Below the pieces are notes generated by a model. That model made no database searches and was not told where the DNA came from. It was given only the letters and a program-made list of their open reading frames with translations. DNA of 64,000 bases from Prochlorococcus sp. AG-363-A03 (GTDB lineage: Bacteria > Cyanobacteriota > Cyanobacteriia > PCC-6307 > Cyanobiaceae), in contig QCEW01000004.1 in assembly GCA_003280445.1 (NCBI GenBank), forward strand, positions 18,330-82,329, given 5' to 3'. Position 1 is the first letter of the stretch. Every line of letters begins with the position of its first letter. Positions 1-10,310 of the stretch are shown one piece after another. A program made the position numbers and the translations under genes.

Positions 1-243
1 AATAAATTTCCTAAAGTATATCTATATAATCCAACTCCAATTCACAAGTCTCTTTGGCACGTAGCTACAAATTGTGTTGCAGTAAAGAAAGATTATGATA
101 TTGATAGATATGTTTGGAAACAACCCAATCATTCTAAATTTTAATACTTTAAATGTTACTGTTAAATGTCATTATTCAATTTTTATCCTTATTTATATTT
201 ATAAGATAATTCCTTTATTTATTTTCAATATTTTAATTTAAGA

Positions 244-426
244 ATGTCAAAAAGAGATTTTGAAAGGTTCATATACAAAATTGATCAATTAAACCGTTTG
301 GTTGAATTAGTTAATAAATCTCCTGAGAAGTATAAATTAATTATTAGCTGTAAAACACATGAAGAAGTCGTGGAACTTGCAAACCAATGGGGATACGAAA
401 TAGGAAAGAGATGGGGAGATTATTAG
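244..426 (+). CDS. hypothetical protein, 60 aa
   Basis: ORF track; no recognised domain. Confidence 0.45.
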   Translation: MSKRDFERFIYKIDQLNRLVELVNKSPEKYKLIISCKTHEEVVELANQWGYEIGKRWGDY

Positions 427-448
427 CTTTTAAAGCGGAGCAATGAGG

Positions 449-700
449 TTACTGTCCTCCTCCATTACAGCTCCAAACCTTTGAGGGGATACCTTGTGTA
501 TTCTTCCCGTTGATTCGAAATGTTTTTGTTATGCATTCATTTTGTGAATCAGCCCATACTGAAATTGGTTCCAAATCAGATGATAACTGCTTAACTGATC
601 TTGATACCGAAATTATTGAGATTGAGGTGAATATAAGAGATAGAGTACTTAATCCTGCACAAATCAAGTATTTGTTTTTGTCCAATAAGTCCTTTAACAT
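449..700 (-). CDS. hypothetical protein, 83 aa, one N-terminal TM helix
   Basis: ORF with hydrophobic segment LICAGLSTLSLIFTSISIISV. Confidence 0.55.
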   Translation of the reverse strand: MLKDLLDKNKYLICAGLSTLSLIFTSISIISVSRSVKQLSSDLEPISVWADSQNECITKTFRINGKNTQGIPSKVWSCNGGGQ

Positions 701-847
701 TTTTAGAAGTAGATATATTATATAAACGTTACTTATGATTTAGAGAATGATCTGATTAAGTTATCTTTTGAAAATATTAGCGAATTAATAAATTATACTT
801 TCAATAACATAAAGACTATGTTGTTACTTTATTCTTGAGAAAAAAAT

Positions 848-1006
848 TTAATTCTTTTTCTCAAGAAAGTCTAAAATCTTTTTTAATCTATCTGTGTTTT
901 CAAAGCTTGGGCTAGCTGTAAGGAAAATTACTAAAACTATCATTAGCACCCCAATACTTGATACACCTAATAAAAGTTGTTGGAATGGATCTAGGGATTC
1001 AAGCAT
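848..1006 (-). CDS. small membrane protein, 52 aa (MLESLDPFQQLLLGVSSIGVLMIVLVIFLTASPSFENTDRLKKILDFLEKKN)
   Basis: Own reading of the minus strand; below 60-aa cutoff; one TM helix with charged tail. Confidence 0.6.
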   Translation of the reverse strand: MLESLDPFQQLLLGVSSIGVLMIVLVIFLTASPSFENTDRLKKILDFLEKKN

Positions 1007-1108
1007 TTTTATTTGCTTTAAACTTCTTTTGATACTCTATTAATGATAATTGAGCAAAAGCCTTTAAAACGCAATAAAAACTTTATGTTTTAGTTTTTAG
1101 ATAATTAT

Positions 1109-1276
1109 TTACTTCTTTTTAGTTTCTTTCGGCCATCTTGCCTTTAAATTTAGAGGATTTTTGAAATTTACTTCTACAGGTTTCCCTTGAGCTAATGAGA
1201 TCAAAGCTTTAAAAGCCCACCCACCAAAAATTAATAGCAAAGAGATTAAAAATATAAAACTTATGTTAGTAAGCAT
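1109..1276 (-). CDS. small membrane protein, 55 aa (MLTNISFIFLISLLLIFGGWAFKALISLAQGKPVEVNFKNPLNLKARWPKETKKK)
   Basis: Own reading of the minus strand; TM helix plus basic C-terminus. Confidence 0.65.
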   Translation of the reverse strand: MLTNISFIFLISLLLIFGGWAFKALISLAQGKPVEVNFKNPLNLKARWPKETKKK

Positions 1277-1601
1277 AAATCTTTTAAAATTTTAACTATA
1301 TTAAGTGTTATTTGATAGTTTTTTCTATTGTAAATGCCAATAATAGTTTATTTTCTTATATTTTAATAAATTCTCTTTGCTTTTGGTCTTAGACATTTAT
1401 CGGTTTTTTACTATTTCAATCGACCCTCACAATCATCTCATCCTTTCTCTAAATCTCATGCCTGCTAGCTATAAATACTTAGTATGTCATTTCTTTTAAG
1501 CTCTGATTGTGTTTGTTCCTTCATTTTATTATTATTTTTTTAACTTTTATTGATTTTTATACCATTTGGTATGAATATAAAAATGTTATTATTAATTTTG
1601 A

Positions 1602-1808
1602 ATGATCAACAGTACCTATTTATATTTCTTTTTTATAATTTTTGCTAGCTGTTCTATTTTTTACTTTTTTCATCTTTTTAGAGCTGGCAAAAACGAGGTA
1701 AATAACAAAATCCTTTTAAAGAATTTATTAGAAGGGTTAGATATGGAATTACCTGATGAATTAAAGGCTTTAGATAATTCTTCTACTGATGCTCAAAAAT
1801 TGTCATAG
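1602..1808 (+). CDS. small membrane protein, 68 aa
   Basis: ORF with N-terminal TM and acidic tail. Confidence 0.55.
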   Translation: MINSTYLYFFFIIFASCSIFYFFHLFRAGKNEVNNKILLKNLLEGLDMELPDELKALDNSSTDAQKLS

Positions 1809-1819
1809 TTTAATATCGA

Positions 1820-1990
1820 ATGCCAAAATTTAACTTTGATGATACAGAAACATCAGGAATTTGGTGGTCAACTAATGTTTCCATCAGAGACTTATGTGTT
1901 GAGCTTAAGGATGATACAAGTTGTGATGACAGTGAAATAGTTGAATTGCTCAGATCAATAGCAAAATCAATTGAAGTGAGTGGTTTATAA
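1820..1990 (+). CDS. hypothetical acidic protein, 56 aa (MPKFNFDDTETSGIWWSTNVSIRDLC...)
   Basis: Own reading; follows the preceding ORF by 11 nt. Confidence 0.5.
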   Translation: MPKFNFDDTETSGIWWSTNVSIRDLCVELKDDTSCDDSEIVELLRSIAKSIEVSGL

Positions 1991-2019
1991 GTTTAATTTA
2001 CCGCATTATCTGAAGTATA

Positions 2020-3057
2020 TTATTTATCCCATTGCAGTTTCCATTGAGATACTTTCCACTCCCTTGACCATGAATTACTTGTCTTATTCTGGTTTTCAAG
2101 TTTTACTTTAAGCCAGTCTGTAAGTGTTGTAGGAACAATATTTAACTCTTTCTGAATTATTTTAAGTTTATTCATATCAGCTCCATACCCTGATCTTTCA
2201 ATCCAATCAGCCATAATACCTATGTCGTATTCCAATAATTTTATTGCAACTCTCGGTATCATCAAATAACTAGTTTGATACCCTTCTGAAGAAACTATGC
2301 TTTTGAGTTTCATAGCCATTTCAACCCCCGTTAGCTCCTCTCCGGCAATATTGATAGATTGATTTTTATATTTCTCTGGTTTAGATAAAATACCTCTTAC
2401 CCATTTACCAATATCCCCTACTGCGATTGTTTGCCACTTGAAATTCTTACCTATTATTCCAGGAAATACTTTCTTTGAAATAGTATAACCTGGTAATTTA
2501 TTTTCGAAATTTTCAAAGTAACTGACTGGTCTTAAAATTGTAGTAATTTTTTTTAGATCTAATTTTTCTATATATTCTTCAATATCCCATTTGCTCGTAA
2601 AATGACCTGGGGCTGGATCATTTTTCAGTGGATCTTTTGCTTTACTAATTGAACTAAATATAAAATGATTTAATTGTCCTTTTTCGTATGCGATCTTAAC
2701 TTGATTTATCAAGTTAAAACCTTGTTCCATTTCATAAGACCTGACAATACTTCCTCTAAATAATTTCCATCCTTTTGTAGGGGTTGTATTTCCAAAAATC
2801 ACGTCTACTCCCTCAAAAGCTTTTTTAAGGCTTTCGGGATCCATTAAGTCACCTCTAACTAGTTCAACATTTTTCAGACTTTTAAGTCCTTTGGCTTTTG
2901 TGCTTTTAACATTTCTCGTAATTGCGCGAATTTTATATTTGTTTGTTTTATTTAGTTCCTTAACTACTCCTATACCTTGTCGGCTTGTAGCCATTGTCAC
3001 TGCAATGACTTTGGTTCTAGGAACATCGGACTCGATAGTTCTTCCTTGTTCAAGCAC
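2020..3057 (-). CDS. NAD(P)-binding NmrA-like / atypical SDR family protein
   Basis: ORF 345 aa with Rossmann-like N-terminus and VELVRGDLMDPESLKKAFEGVDVIF, ILRPVSYFENF segments. Confidence 0.8.
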   Translation of the reverse strand: MLEQGRTIESDVPRTKVIAVTMATSRQGIGVVKELNKTNKYKIRAITRNVKSTKAKGLKSLKNVELVRGDLMDPESLKKAFEGVDVIFGNTTPTKGWKLFRGSIVRSYEMEQGFNLINQVKIAYEKGQLNHFIFSSISKAKDPLKNDPAPGHFTSKWDIEEYIEKLDLKKITTILRPVSYFENFENKLPGYTISKKVFPGIIGKNFKWQTIAVGDIGKWVRGILSKPEKYKNQSINIAGEELTGVEMAMKLKSIVSSEGYQTSYLMIPRVAIKLLEYDIGIMADWIERSGYGADMNKLKIIQKELNIVPTTLTDWLKVKLENQNKTSNSWSREWKVSQWKLQWDK

Positions 3058-3269
3058 GATACAAAACCAATTGATAAGGAATGTAAATCATAAGTGAATT
3101 AATGTAAAGTTGTAGTGCTTTTACTTGAAGAAAGTGATGATGGATTGATTGAGGGGACAACTTTTAGCTGATAAAGTGCTGTCTTTTTTTGTGTTTCGGC
3201 TTCGTAAAGGAATGTTTTATTTGCTTTTATAGATTCCGAATTTTGGCTATGTATTAATTAGTTCTAAGT

Positions 3270-3479
3270 TTGATCATTATGGCAAATGAAGTTCTTGCTG
3301 AAATTGATCGACAAAACATTATCTTTGATGTTGTCGACGGCATACCTCTATCAGGAGATGAATCTGATGCAATTAAATCCTTCCGTTCCCAAATCGAATC
3401 TGATAATTTAATACTTGAATATTCAGCTGAAGAGTTAGGTTTTAATAATGTGTTATTTGAATACCTAAGTCAGGGGTAA
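3270..3479 (+). CDS. hypothetical protein, 69 aa (MANEVLAEID... start at 3279 also possible)
   Basis: ORF track. Confidence 0.5.
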   Translation: MIIMANEVLAEIDRQNIIFDVVDGIPLSGDESDAIKSFRSQIESDNLILEYSAEELGFNNVLFEYLSQG

Positions 3480-3498
3480 ACCTTTATCAAGAAAAAAT

Positions 3499-3900
3499 TT
3501 AATCTAGGCCTTGGAATAATTCTTTATGGACAGCAAAAGTATGGTATAAACATGTTCCATTTTCCGGTGATAATCTTTCCCCGTCTTTATTCCATGCCAA
3601 CGAGCAAACTAAGTCTCCGTCCCATTTTACATTGTGCTCATTAATTTCTTTGGACCATTTTCTTACACTATGAAAGTGATCAGGCATATATTTACCTATT
3701 TTTCTGCAAATCTCACACAGTAGTGATAATACTGGTGGTTTTGAATCTAATTGTAAATCTTTTGTTAGTGACGGCTGAGTAAATACACCAACATATCTAA
3801 TGTGATCAATAATCTTTTGTTCTTTATTATTTAACATAGCTTTTTTACAGGCCTCTTCAAATTCATTGACAGGTGTTAACGGGCGCAACTTAGACCTCAT
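3499..3900 (-). CDS. conserved hypothetical protein, 133 aa
   Basis: ORF; CEICRKIGKYMPDHFHSVRKW segment; no family recognised with certainty. Confidence 0.6.
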   Translation of the reverse strand: MRSKLRPLTPVNEFEEACKKAMLNNKEQKIIDHIRYVGVFTQPSLTKDLQLDSKPPVLSLLCEICRKIGKYMPDHFHSVRKWSKEINEHNVKWDGDLVCSLAWNKDGERLSPENGTCLYHTFAVHKELFQGLD

Positions 3901-4207
3901 TTAAACACTTTTAAATTTTGTTATCTTATCAAATCCTTTTCTTTTTTCATATTAATTTTTAAATTTTCCTAGGAGATTAAATTATATTTTTTTTATTTTT
4001 ATCTTTCTTTTTTCGAACTAATCATTTAACTGGACTAGAAATAGTTTGAGAACCTTTAAAGAATTTGTGATTGATTGAGATCTCTTCATGATTCTCTTTG
4101 TAAACCCAGTCATAGCTTACTTTCCCTAGAGTTAAATGTTACAAAGTACAATTTCAATGGTCATATTCCCTGATGACTGGTATTTATATTGGGTCTTACT
4201 AAAGAAC

Positions 4208-4357
4208 ATGCTTCCTTTAACTTTCGCTGGACTACTAAGTACACCAGCCCCTACTGCACCAATCATAGGTATCGCCTTTATGGCCCTTTTTGGAATTATG
4301 GCTGTCGTGGTTGGCCCTAATTACGATGGGTTCAATGATCCAAATACATCTAAATAA
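4208..4357 (+). CDS. 49-aa single-TM protein (MLPLTFAGLLSTPAPTAPIIGIAFMALFGIMAVVVGPNYDGFNDPNTSK); ORF-track start 4136 is an alternative
   Basis: Gapless 49-aa alignment to the product of 4651..4800. Confidence 0.7.
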   Translation: MLPLTFAGLLSTPAPTAPIIGIAFMALFGIMAVVVGPNYDGFNDPNTSK

Positions 4358-4650
4358 TTAGATTATCTAGTCTGAAGCAAGTGGGTTGATATGTATTGCA
4401 TGTTTACCCACTTTTTTTGTGTTTAAAAGAAATCACATGTTATTGATAAGATCTCTCAATTATTTATTCATTTAAATCATATGTGTACGATTAACAAATA
4501 AATATGTATAGAATGTTTTCTAATATTTAAACAATAGTTTCTTATGTGTGTCTCAAAAATTGTATTTCATTGTTCTTAGTTCAAAATCAATTAATAAATG
4601 AATAATTTTTTACTTTTTCTGCTATTTATAACTAGCTTTATTTATCCTTT

Positions 4651-4800
4651 ATGGACTATTCATTATTTGCTGGCCTAACTAGTACCCCAGCACCAACGGC
4701 AGTTTTGGTTGGAGTCGCATCAATTGCTTTATTTGCGATAGTAGGTTTAATGGTTGGACCTGATTACGATGGTATGAACGCTCCAGAGGTAAAAAAATAG
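4651..4800 (+). CDS. 49-aa single-TM protein (MDYSLFAGLTSTPAPTAVLVGVASIALFAIVGLMVGPDYDGMNAPEVKK), paralogue of 4208..4357
   Basis: Own reading; absent from ORF track; about 27/49 identity to neighbour, no gaps. Confidence 0.75.
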   Translation: MDYSLFAGLTSTPAPTAVLVGVASIALFAIVGLMVGPDYDGMNAPEVKK

Positions 4801-4858
4801 ATACTATTTGTTTAAATTACAAGATTAATAATAACTAATATAAATATCAATATTATTC

Positions 4859-5461
4859 TTAGTTACTTTTTAAATTACAAACTAATTTATTAAAAGAACT
4901 ATTATCAACTGGATTTATATGTATTACCTTATACTTCTTTAGATAGTTTTTAATATTCTTATTAAATAAATACCATGATTTATTAAATTTTTTATTTATT
5001 TCTTTAATATCTCTTCCTCTTTCAACTTGATCTCTTTCTATTCTTCTTTTATAACAGATTTCTTTTTCCTCATTACAAACTATATTTATAGTTTTTTGAT
5101 AGTTTAAATCTAGCCTATGAGCAAATATCCCTTCTAATATTATGACTTGATTGTCTACTTTATAGTTAATCCTTTTTTTTGATTGAGATGAATATTTTCT
5201 TTTAAAGTCATATTTATAAGATAAAATTATTCGGTCTTTGTTATGTATAGATCTAAGTGTCTTGATTATTTTGTTTTTCATAATACTCAAAGGCCTATCA
5301 TAAATATCATATAAAAATATTGATAAAAGTCTAATTATTATATTGTCTCTATAGTAAGAATCTGTTTTTATTAATATTGAATTAAAAAATATCTTGGATA
5401 ATTTATTACTTAAATAAGACTTTCCAGATCCAGATGGTCCAGTAATAACGATTATTTTCAC
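4859..5461 (-). CDS. uridine kinase / phosphoribulokinase-family P-loop kinase-like protein
   Basis: Walker A GPSGSGKS, LIKTDSYYRD, VIILEGIFA. Confidence 0.7.
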   Translation of the reverse strand: MKIIVITGPSGSGKSYLSNKLSKIFFNSILIKTDSYYRDNIIIRLLSIFLYDIYDRPLSIMKNKIIKTLRSIHNKDRIILSYKYDFKRKYSSQSKKRINYKVDNQVIILEGIFAHRLDLNYQKTINIVCNEEKEICYKRRIERDQVERGRDIKEINKKFNKSWYLFNKNIKNYLKKYKVIHINPVDNSSFNKLVCNLKSN

Positions 5462-5519
5462 TATTTAATTGCTTATGTTTATATAGTTTAATTATAAATT
5501 TATTCTTAATAATAAATTA

Positions 5520-5660
5520 TTAGGCTAGCTTGTTATAATTAAGTTCCTCGGTAGTCCAGTTTCTATTATTAAATCTATTTTCAATGAATCTAAGAACTAT
5601 TATTATTACAGGAATATGCATAAGTCCACCTAGTACCACTGTGATTTGGTTGTAAGGCAT
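5520..5660 (-). CDS. small membrane protein, 46 aa (MPYNQITVVLGGLMHIPVIIIVLRFIENRFNNRNWTTEELNYNKLA)
   Basis: Own reading of the minus strand; below ORF cutoff. Confidence 0.55.
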   Translation of the reverse strand: MPYNQITVVLGGLMHIPVIIIVLRFIENRFNNRNWTTEELNYNKLA

Positions 5661-5758
5661 AATCTTTTCAGTTGTTTTTATAAATATACTTTATTTATCA
5701 TTTGATATCTTAATATGTATCTTTTAGTCATATAAGTAATATTCAACTTAGGTATAAA

Positions 5759-5986
5759 TTACTTTATTTCTGACAGTTCTTTTTCAAAAAACCAATTTAT
5801 TTCTCCATTCGTAGATTTAACGACCAGGCCAAATTGATTTCCATCAACCATTTTATATCCAATCAGTTCGACTACAGGATCCTTCCTTATTGTTTCTAGA
5901 ATATTGTGTGGCAGTCGATCTTTTACTTCATTTATCTCTACTCTTAAATATTGTCCCTTTTGAAGAGTTGAAGAATCTCTTATCAT
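5759..5986 (-). CDS. DUF2862-like protein
   Basis: ORF 75 aa; small cyanobacterial protein with LQKGQYLRV...VVELIGYKMVDGNQFGLVV. Confidence 0.6.
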   Translation of the reverse strand: MIRDSSTLQKGQYLRVEINEVKDRLPHNILETIRKDPVVELIGYKMVDGNQFGLVVKSTNGEINWFFEKELSEIK

Positions 5987-6024
5987 TGATAATCTTTATT
6001 TTATTTATGCATAAGATAATTCAG

Positions 6025-6315
6025 TTATCCAATTATTGACAGGGATAATTGATTTTCAATTCCACTATATTTAATGTATTCTTGAAATTCTGATGAGTTA
6101 AATGCCCTTTGAGCAGCAGCTTTAGATTCAAATTCAACTATTACCCCTAATTGTCCACCATCCCATTCGTTTAAATCAGAATTTTGATTTACATCTTTAG
6201 CAATTATCGTTCCACCCACTGATCTAAGCCATGGAACAACGGTTTTTACGTATTCGATGAATTGTGCTGTACTTTCAATCTTGGCCTGCTTTAGCCAATA
6301 ACCTTTAGTGCCCAT
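6025..6315 (-). CDS. DUF1330 family protein
   Basis: GGQLGVIVEFESKAAAQRAFNSSEFQEY is typical of DUF1330. Confidence 0.8.
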   Translation of the reverse strand: MGTKGYWLKQAKIESTAQFIEYVKTVVPWLRSVGGTIIAKDVNQNSDLNEWDGGQLGVIVEFESKAAAQRAFNSSEFQEYIKYSGIENQLSLSIIG

Positions 6316-6466
6316 CTCTTAATATTTTCTTTAGATTGTCTCATGATCTAGACGATTTTTCTTGAAAAAATGAAATTCTTTAATGTTTATAATTTATAGG
6401 TATATTTACTAACCTTTGTTACCTATGTCTTAGGTGTTAATTAATTCTAATGTTGGTTGCTAGGAA

Positions 6467-6694
6467 TTAATTAATAGGATTTATTGTTTCGAGTTTTGCC
6501 TTTAACTGCATTGCAAGGTGTTGTCTACCTACTGCCAGTACTTTCAAAGTGTCTTCATGCATCCTTAATTGCGCATCTGCTACTTGCATCCCTTTAACAA
6601 GTTCCTGGACTTCTTTGGGCAATTTTTTAAGATCATATTTTTTATCCTCAAATGTAAGAACGGCATCCCTTTCATTTGATGTGCTATTTGACAT
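6467..6694 (-). CDS. small conserved protein (DUF6447-like)
   Basis: ORF 75 aa: TFEDKKYDLKKLPKEVQELVKGMQVADAQLR. Confidence 0.6.
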   Translation of the reverse strand: MSNSTSNERDAVLTFEDKKYDLKKLPKEVQELVKGMQVADAQLRMHEDTLKVLAVGRQHLAMQLKAKLETINPIN

Positions 6695-6739
6695 TCAATT
6701 AATGGAAAATTTATATATAATATAGCATCGATAACATTC

Positions 6740-8476
6740 TTAAAAACTCTTTATAAGTTGTTTATCGCAAAATTCTTTATATCTTCCGTGCTTGTTAATT
6801 AATTCATTATGGTTGCCAAGTTCACATATTTTGCCATTCTCAATAACAGCTATTTTATCTGCTTTTTGTATAGTTGATAATCTGTGAGCGATTATCAAGA
6901 CTGTTCGACTATGCATAGCTTGTTTAAGACCTTTTTGAACGGATTCTTCTGCTTCCGCATCCAAAGCACTTGTAGCTTCATCTAGTAATAATATTGTCGG
7001 ATCACCTAGTAATGCTCTTGCAATTGAGATTCTCTGCAATTGACCTCCAGAAAGATTAGTACCTCTTTCCTCTATAAATGTTTCATAACCATCAGGGAAT
7101 TGTTCAATAAAATCATGAGCATTTGCAATCTTTGCGGCATTTATAATGTTTTCTCTTGTTGTGGGCCTTCCAAATCTAATCGCTTCAGCAATGGTTCCAG
7201 AAAATATAAATGTTTTTTGAGGAACTATACCTATTGATTTTCTTAAATATTTTGTATTTATTTTGTTTAAATTATATTTATCAATAAATATTGATCCATT
7301 TTTAGGTTCTATGAACTTTAATATTAATGAAAAGATTGTACTTTTGCCTGCACCCGAGGGGCCAACTAAGGCAATAATTTTACCGCTATCTATATTTAAA
7401 CTTACATCATCTATAACTTCATTATCATGGTTATATGAAAAGGATACATTCTTAAATGTAATTTTTCCATCTATTCTATTGGGTGTGAAACCCATATCAG
7501 ATGTAGATATTTCTTGTTGATTAGCAGTAATTTCATTTAATCTTCGAAGAGATGCTTGACCTTGCTTTAATTCGTTGTAGTTTGTAGTTATATGGCTTAT
7601 TGGATCAATTAACATTATTATTGCTGTAAAATAACTACCAAACTCTTCGTTAGATATACCCCCTGTTTGTATTCTAGATGTGCCAATTGCGAGTATACTC
7701 AAAATACCCAGTATTTCTATTAATCCAATAATTGGATGTTGTAATGCGACAAGTTTAAGCATATTATATTTAGCTTCTTTATGTAATTTAACTTGTTTAT
7801 CAAAATCATTTTGTAACCACTCTTCTACTGCAAATGCTTTAACCATCGGCAACCCTTGAATTGCCTCTGAAAGCAAAGCTGCTAAAGAACTAATTTTGTT
7901 TTGACTTTTTTCAGATGCTTTTAATACTCTGCCCCCAAAATCACTAACTAATAATGAAATTAAAGGTGCCAATATTATTGTTGCAAGTGATAGATTCCAG
8001 TCAATAAATACCATGTAACCAAATACTGCTAATAATTGAAATATCGATGGTGTCGTATCTTGAATAGATTTATAAATAACTTCCCCAACTCGATCAACAT
8101 CCTCTGTAAGTCTGTACGCAATATCTCCAGATGAGAGCTTTTCTATGAAAAGAATATTACTTTTCTGAAGTTTTCTAAATAGGGTTGTTCGTAGATCTTG
8201 GCTTAACGCTAATGCGGGTTTTGCGAGGAGACTATCTTGTAGATATTGCGCAGTTTTTTGAATTATAAAAATAATTAATGCTTGTAAAATTACGGTTAAA
8301 ACTTGTTTTGTATTTCCTTGACCAATAGCAGGTATTAGCTTTCCTGACAGCCATGCGAGTATCGGCCAGCAAATTACGTATACAAACATGCTTACTCCAC
8401 CCAACAGCAAGATTGGCAAATGTCCCTTGAGTCTCCCTATCAGGTAAATGAAATTTATTTTGTTTTTTTGTTTCAT
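6740..8476 (-). CDS. ABC exporter, fused TM and ATPase domains (MsbA/MdlB-like)
   Basis: Walker A GPSGAGKS, LSGGQLQRISIARALL, LLLDEATSALD. Confidence 0.93.
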   Translation of the reverse strand: MKQKNKINFIYLIGRLKGHLPILLLGGVSMFVYVICWPILAWLSGKLIPAIGQGNTKQVLTVILQALIIFIIQKTAQYLQDSLLAKPALALSQDLRTTLFRKLQKSNILFIEKLSSGDIAYRLTEDVDRVGEVIYKSIQDTTPSIFQLLAVFGYMVFIDWNLSLATIILAPLISLLVSDFGGRVLKASEKSQNKISSLAALLSEAIQGLPMVKAFAVEEWLQNDFDKQVKLHKEAKYNMLKLVALQHPIIGLIEILGILSILAIGTSRIQTGGISNEEFGSYFTAIIMLIDPISHITTNYNELKQGQASLRRLNEITANQQEISTSDMGFTPNRIDGKITFKNVSFSYNHDNEVIDDVSLNIDSGKIIALVGPSGAGKSTIFSLILKFIEPKNGSIFIDKYNLNKINTKYLRKSIGIVPQKTFIFSGTIAEAIRFGRPTTRENIINAAKIANAHDFIEQFPDGYETFIEERGTNLSGGQLQRISIARALLGDPTILLLDEATSALDAEAEESVQKGLKQAMHSRTVLIIAHRLSTIQKADKIAVIENGKICELGNHNELINKHGRYKEFCDKQLIKSF

Positions 8477-8514
8477 TCCATCAAACTATCAATGTTTAAT
8501 TTAAACGCACGAAT

Positions 8515-8733
8515 ATGAAATTAGATCAATTTCTAAAATTTATTGGGATCGTTCAGACTGGTGGAGAAGCAAAATTGATTATTAAATCAGGAAAAATATC
8601 AGTTAATGGCATAGTTGAAAACAGAAGAGGTAGAAAATTAATTGAGGGTGATCAAATTATTTTTGCAAATGAAACATACATTGTTCCAAATTCTGATCCT
8701 CCAGGCCGTAAGTTGGCAAGGAGCGAAAAATGA
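8515..8733 (+). CDS. S4-domain RNA-binding protein (YbcJ/RlbA-like)
   Basis: LDQFLKFIGIVQTGGEAKLIIKSGKISVNGIVENRRGRKL. Confidence 0.85.
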   Translation: MKLDQFLKFIGIVQTGGEAKLIIKSGKISVNGIVENRRGRKLIEGDQIIFANETYIVPNSDPPGRKLARSEK

Positions 8734-8742
8734 GGAGCTAGC

Positions 8743-9483
8743 GTGCGTAAACCGGTAATCGCAGGGAATTGGAAAATGAACATGACTTGTACTGAGGCGA
8801 TTGAGTACATGCGTGTATTGATCCCATTATTGAAAGAGATACCAAAAAAAGATAGGGAAGTTGTTATTGCCCCCCCATTTACAGCCCTATACCCTCTCTC
8901 CGAGTTCATTAAGGATAAAAGCGAATATCTTTCTTTATCTAGCCAAAATGTTCATTGGGAGGATAGCGGAGCCTATACAGCCGAGGTCTCTCCTCTTATG
9001 CTTAACGAGCTTTCGGTTAAATGTGCAATTGTTGGACATAGTGAACCACGAAAATATTTCAGTGAAAGTGATGAACAAATAAATAAGAGAGCCAAATCGG
9101 CTCAAGATCATCAATTAATTCCAATTGTTTGTGTTGGAGAGACTATTGAACAAAGAGAGCTTGGTGAAGCAGAAAGGGTTATTAGAAGACAAGTTGATCA
9201 GGGTCTTGAAGGCATTGATGTAAAAAGACTCATAGTCGCTTATGAACCAATTTGGGCAATAGGTACTGGTAAAACTTGTGAAGCAAATGAGGCTAATAGG
9301 ATTTGCGGACTTATACGCAAATGGACTGGTTACGAAGACGTTATTATTCAATATGGTGGATCAGTTAAATCCAACAATATTGATGAGATTATGTCTATGT
9401 CAGATATTGATGGTGTATTAGTTGGTGGTGCCTCTTTAGATCCTACAAATTTTGCGAGAATTGCTAACTACGAAAAAATCTAG
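8743..9483 (+). CDS. tpiA: triosephosphate isomerase (GTG start)
   Basis: [41 protein letters not shown]. Confidence 0.96.
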   Translation: MRKPVIAGNWKMNMTCTEAIEYMRVLIPLLKEIPKKDREVVIAPPFTALYPLSEFIKDKSEYLSLSSQNVHWEDSGAYTAEVSPLMLNELSVKCAIVGHSEPRKYFSESDEQINKRAKSAQDHQLIPIVCVGETIEQRELGEAERVIRRQVDQGLEGIDVKRLIVAYEPIWAIGTGKTCEANEANRICGLIRKWTGYEDVIIQYGGSVKSNNIDEIMSMSDIDGVLVGGASLDPTNFARIANYEKI

Positions 9484-10303
9484 TAATTATCTGCCAGGAA
9501 ATTGGGAAAGAGAAACCCATTTAATGGCAATATTAAACATCACTGAAGATTCATTTAGTGATGGAGGAATTTATATTGACTTACCGTCTGCAATTAATCA
9601 TGCATCATTATGTATTAAACAAGGAGCACACATTTTAGATATTGGAGCACAGAGCACACGACCTGGTGCGTCTGAGGTTGGCGCCGAAATTGAGATTAAA
9701 AGACTGGTTCCTTTAATAAAAGAATTAAAATTATTACATCCCGAGATTCCAATTTCTGTTGACACCTTTCATCATTCTGTCGCCGAGAAAGTAATCGATG
9801 TTGGTGCTGATTGGGTTAATGATGTCAGTGGAGGTCGTCATGATCCTGAAATCTTTACTGTTATTGCTGATAAAGATTGTCCTTATATTTTGACTCATAG
9901 TCGTGGAAATAGTATGACAATGGATTCTTTAGCTACATATTCAAACGTAGTTAAAGAAGTAAAAAATGAATTATTAAAACAAATCGATTTAGCAGTATCT
10001 AAAGGTATAAAAACTGAACAAATTATTATTGATCCTGGAATTGGTTTTGCTAAGAATGTTGATCAAAATTTAACCTTGCTTAAGCATATAGAAGAATTTG
10101 TTTCTATGAATTATCCAGTATTAATAGGTGCTTCTAGAAAAAGATTTATTGGATCAGTTATTAATGAATCAGATCCTACTAAAAGAATATTCGGAACCGC
10201 TGCAGTAGCCGCTAGATGTGTTTTTGCTGGAGTTGATATTTTAAGAGTTCATGATATTAAAGAGATCTCTCAGGTAACGATAATGACTAAATCAATTATT
10301 TAA
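9452..10303 (+). CDS. folP: dihydropteroate synthase
   Basis: [46 protein letters not shown]; start may be internal, overlaps tpiA end. Confidence 0.94.
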   Translation: MRELLTTKKSSNYLPGNWERETHLMAILNITEDSFSDGGIYIDLPSAINHASLCIKQGAHILDIGAQSTRPGASEVGAEIEIKRLVPLIKELKLLHPEIPISVDTFHHSVAEKVIDVGADWVNDVSGGRHDPEIFTVIADKDCPYILTHSRGNSMTMDSLATYSNVVKEVKNELLKQIDLAVSKGIKTEQIIIDPGIGFAKNVDQNLTLLKHIEEFVSMNYPVLIGASRKRFIGSVINESDPTKRIFGTAAVAARCVFAGVDILRVHDIKEISQVTIMTKSII

Positions 10304-10310
10304 TATATGA

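Noticed and set aside
7040-7520. Plus-strand ORFs of 65 and 85 aa inside the ABC transporter
   Set aside because: Antisense to conserved ATPase motifs; no independent coding support.
9452-9483. tpiA/folP coding overlap as an unusual gene fusion or frameshift
   Set aside because: Conserved FolP sequence begins downstream at [12 protein letters not shown]; the overlap probably reflects start choice or ordinary compact packing.
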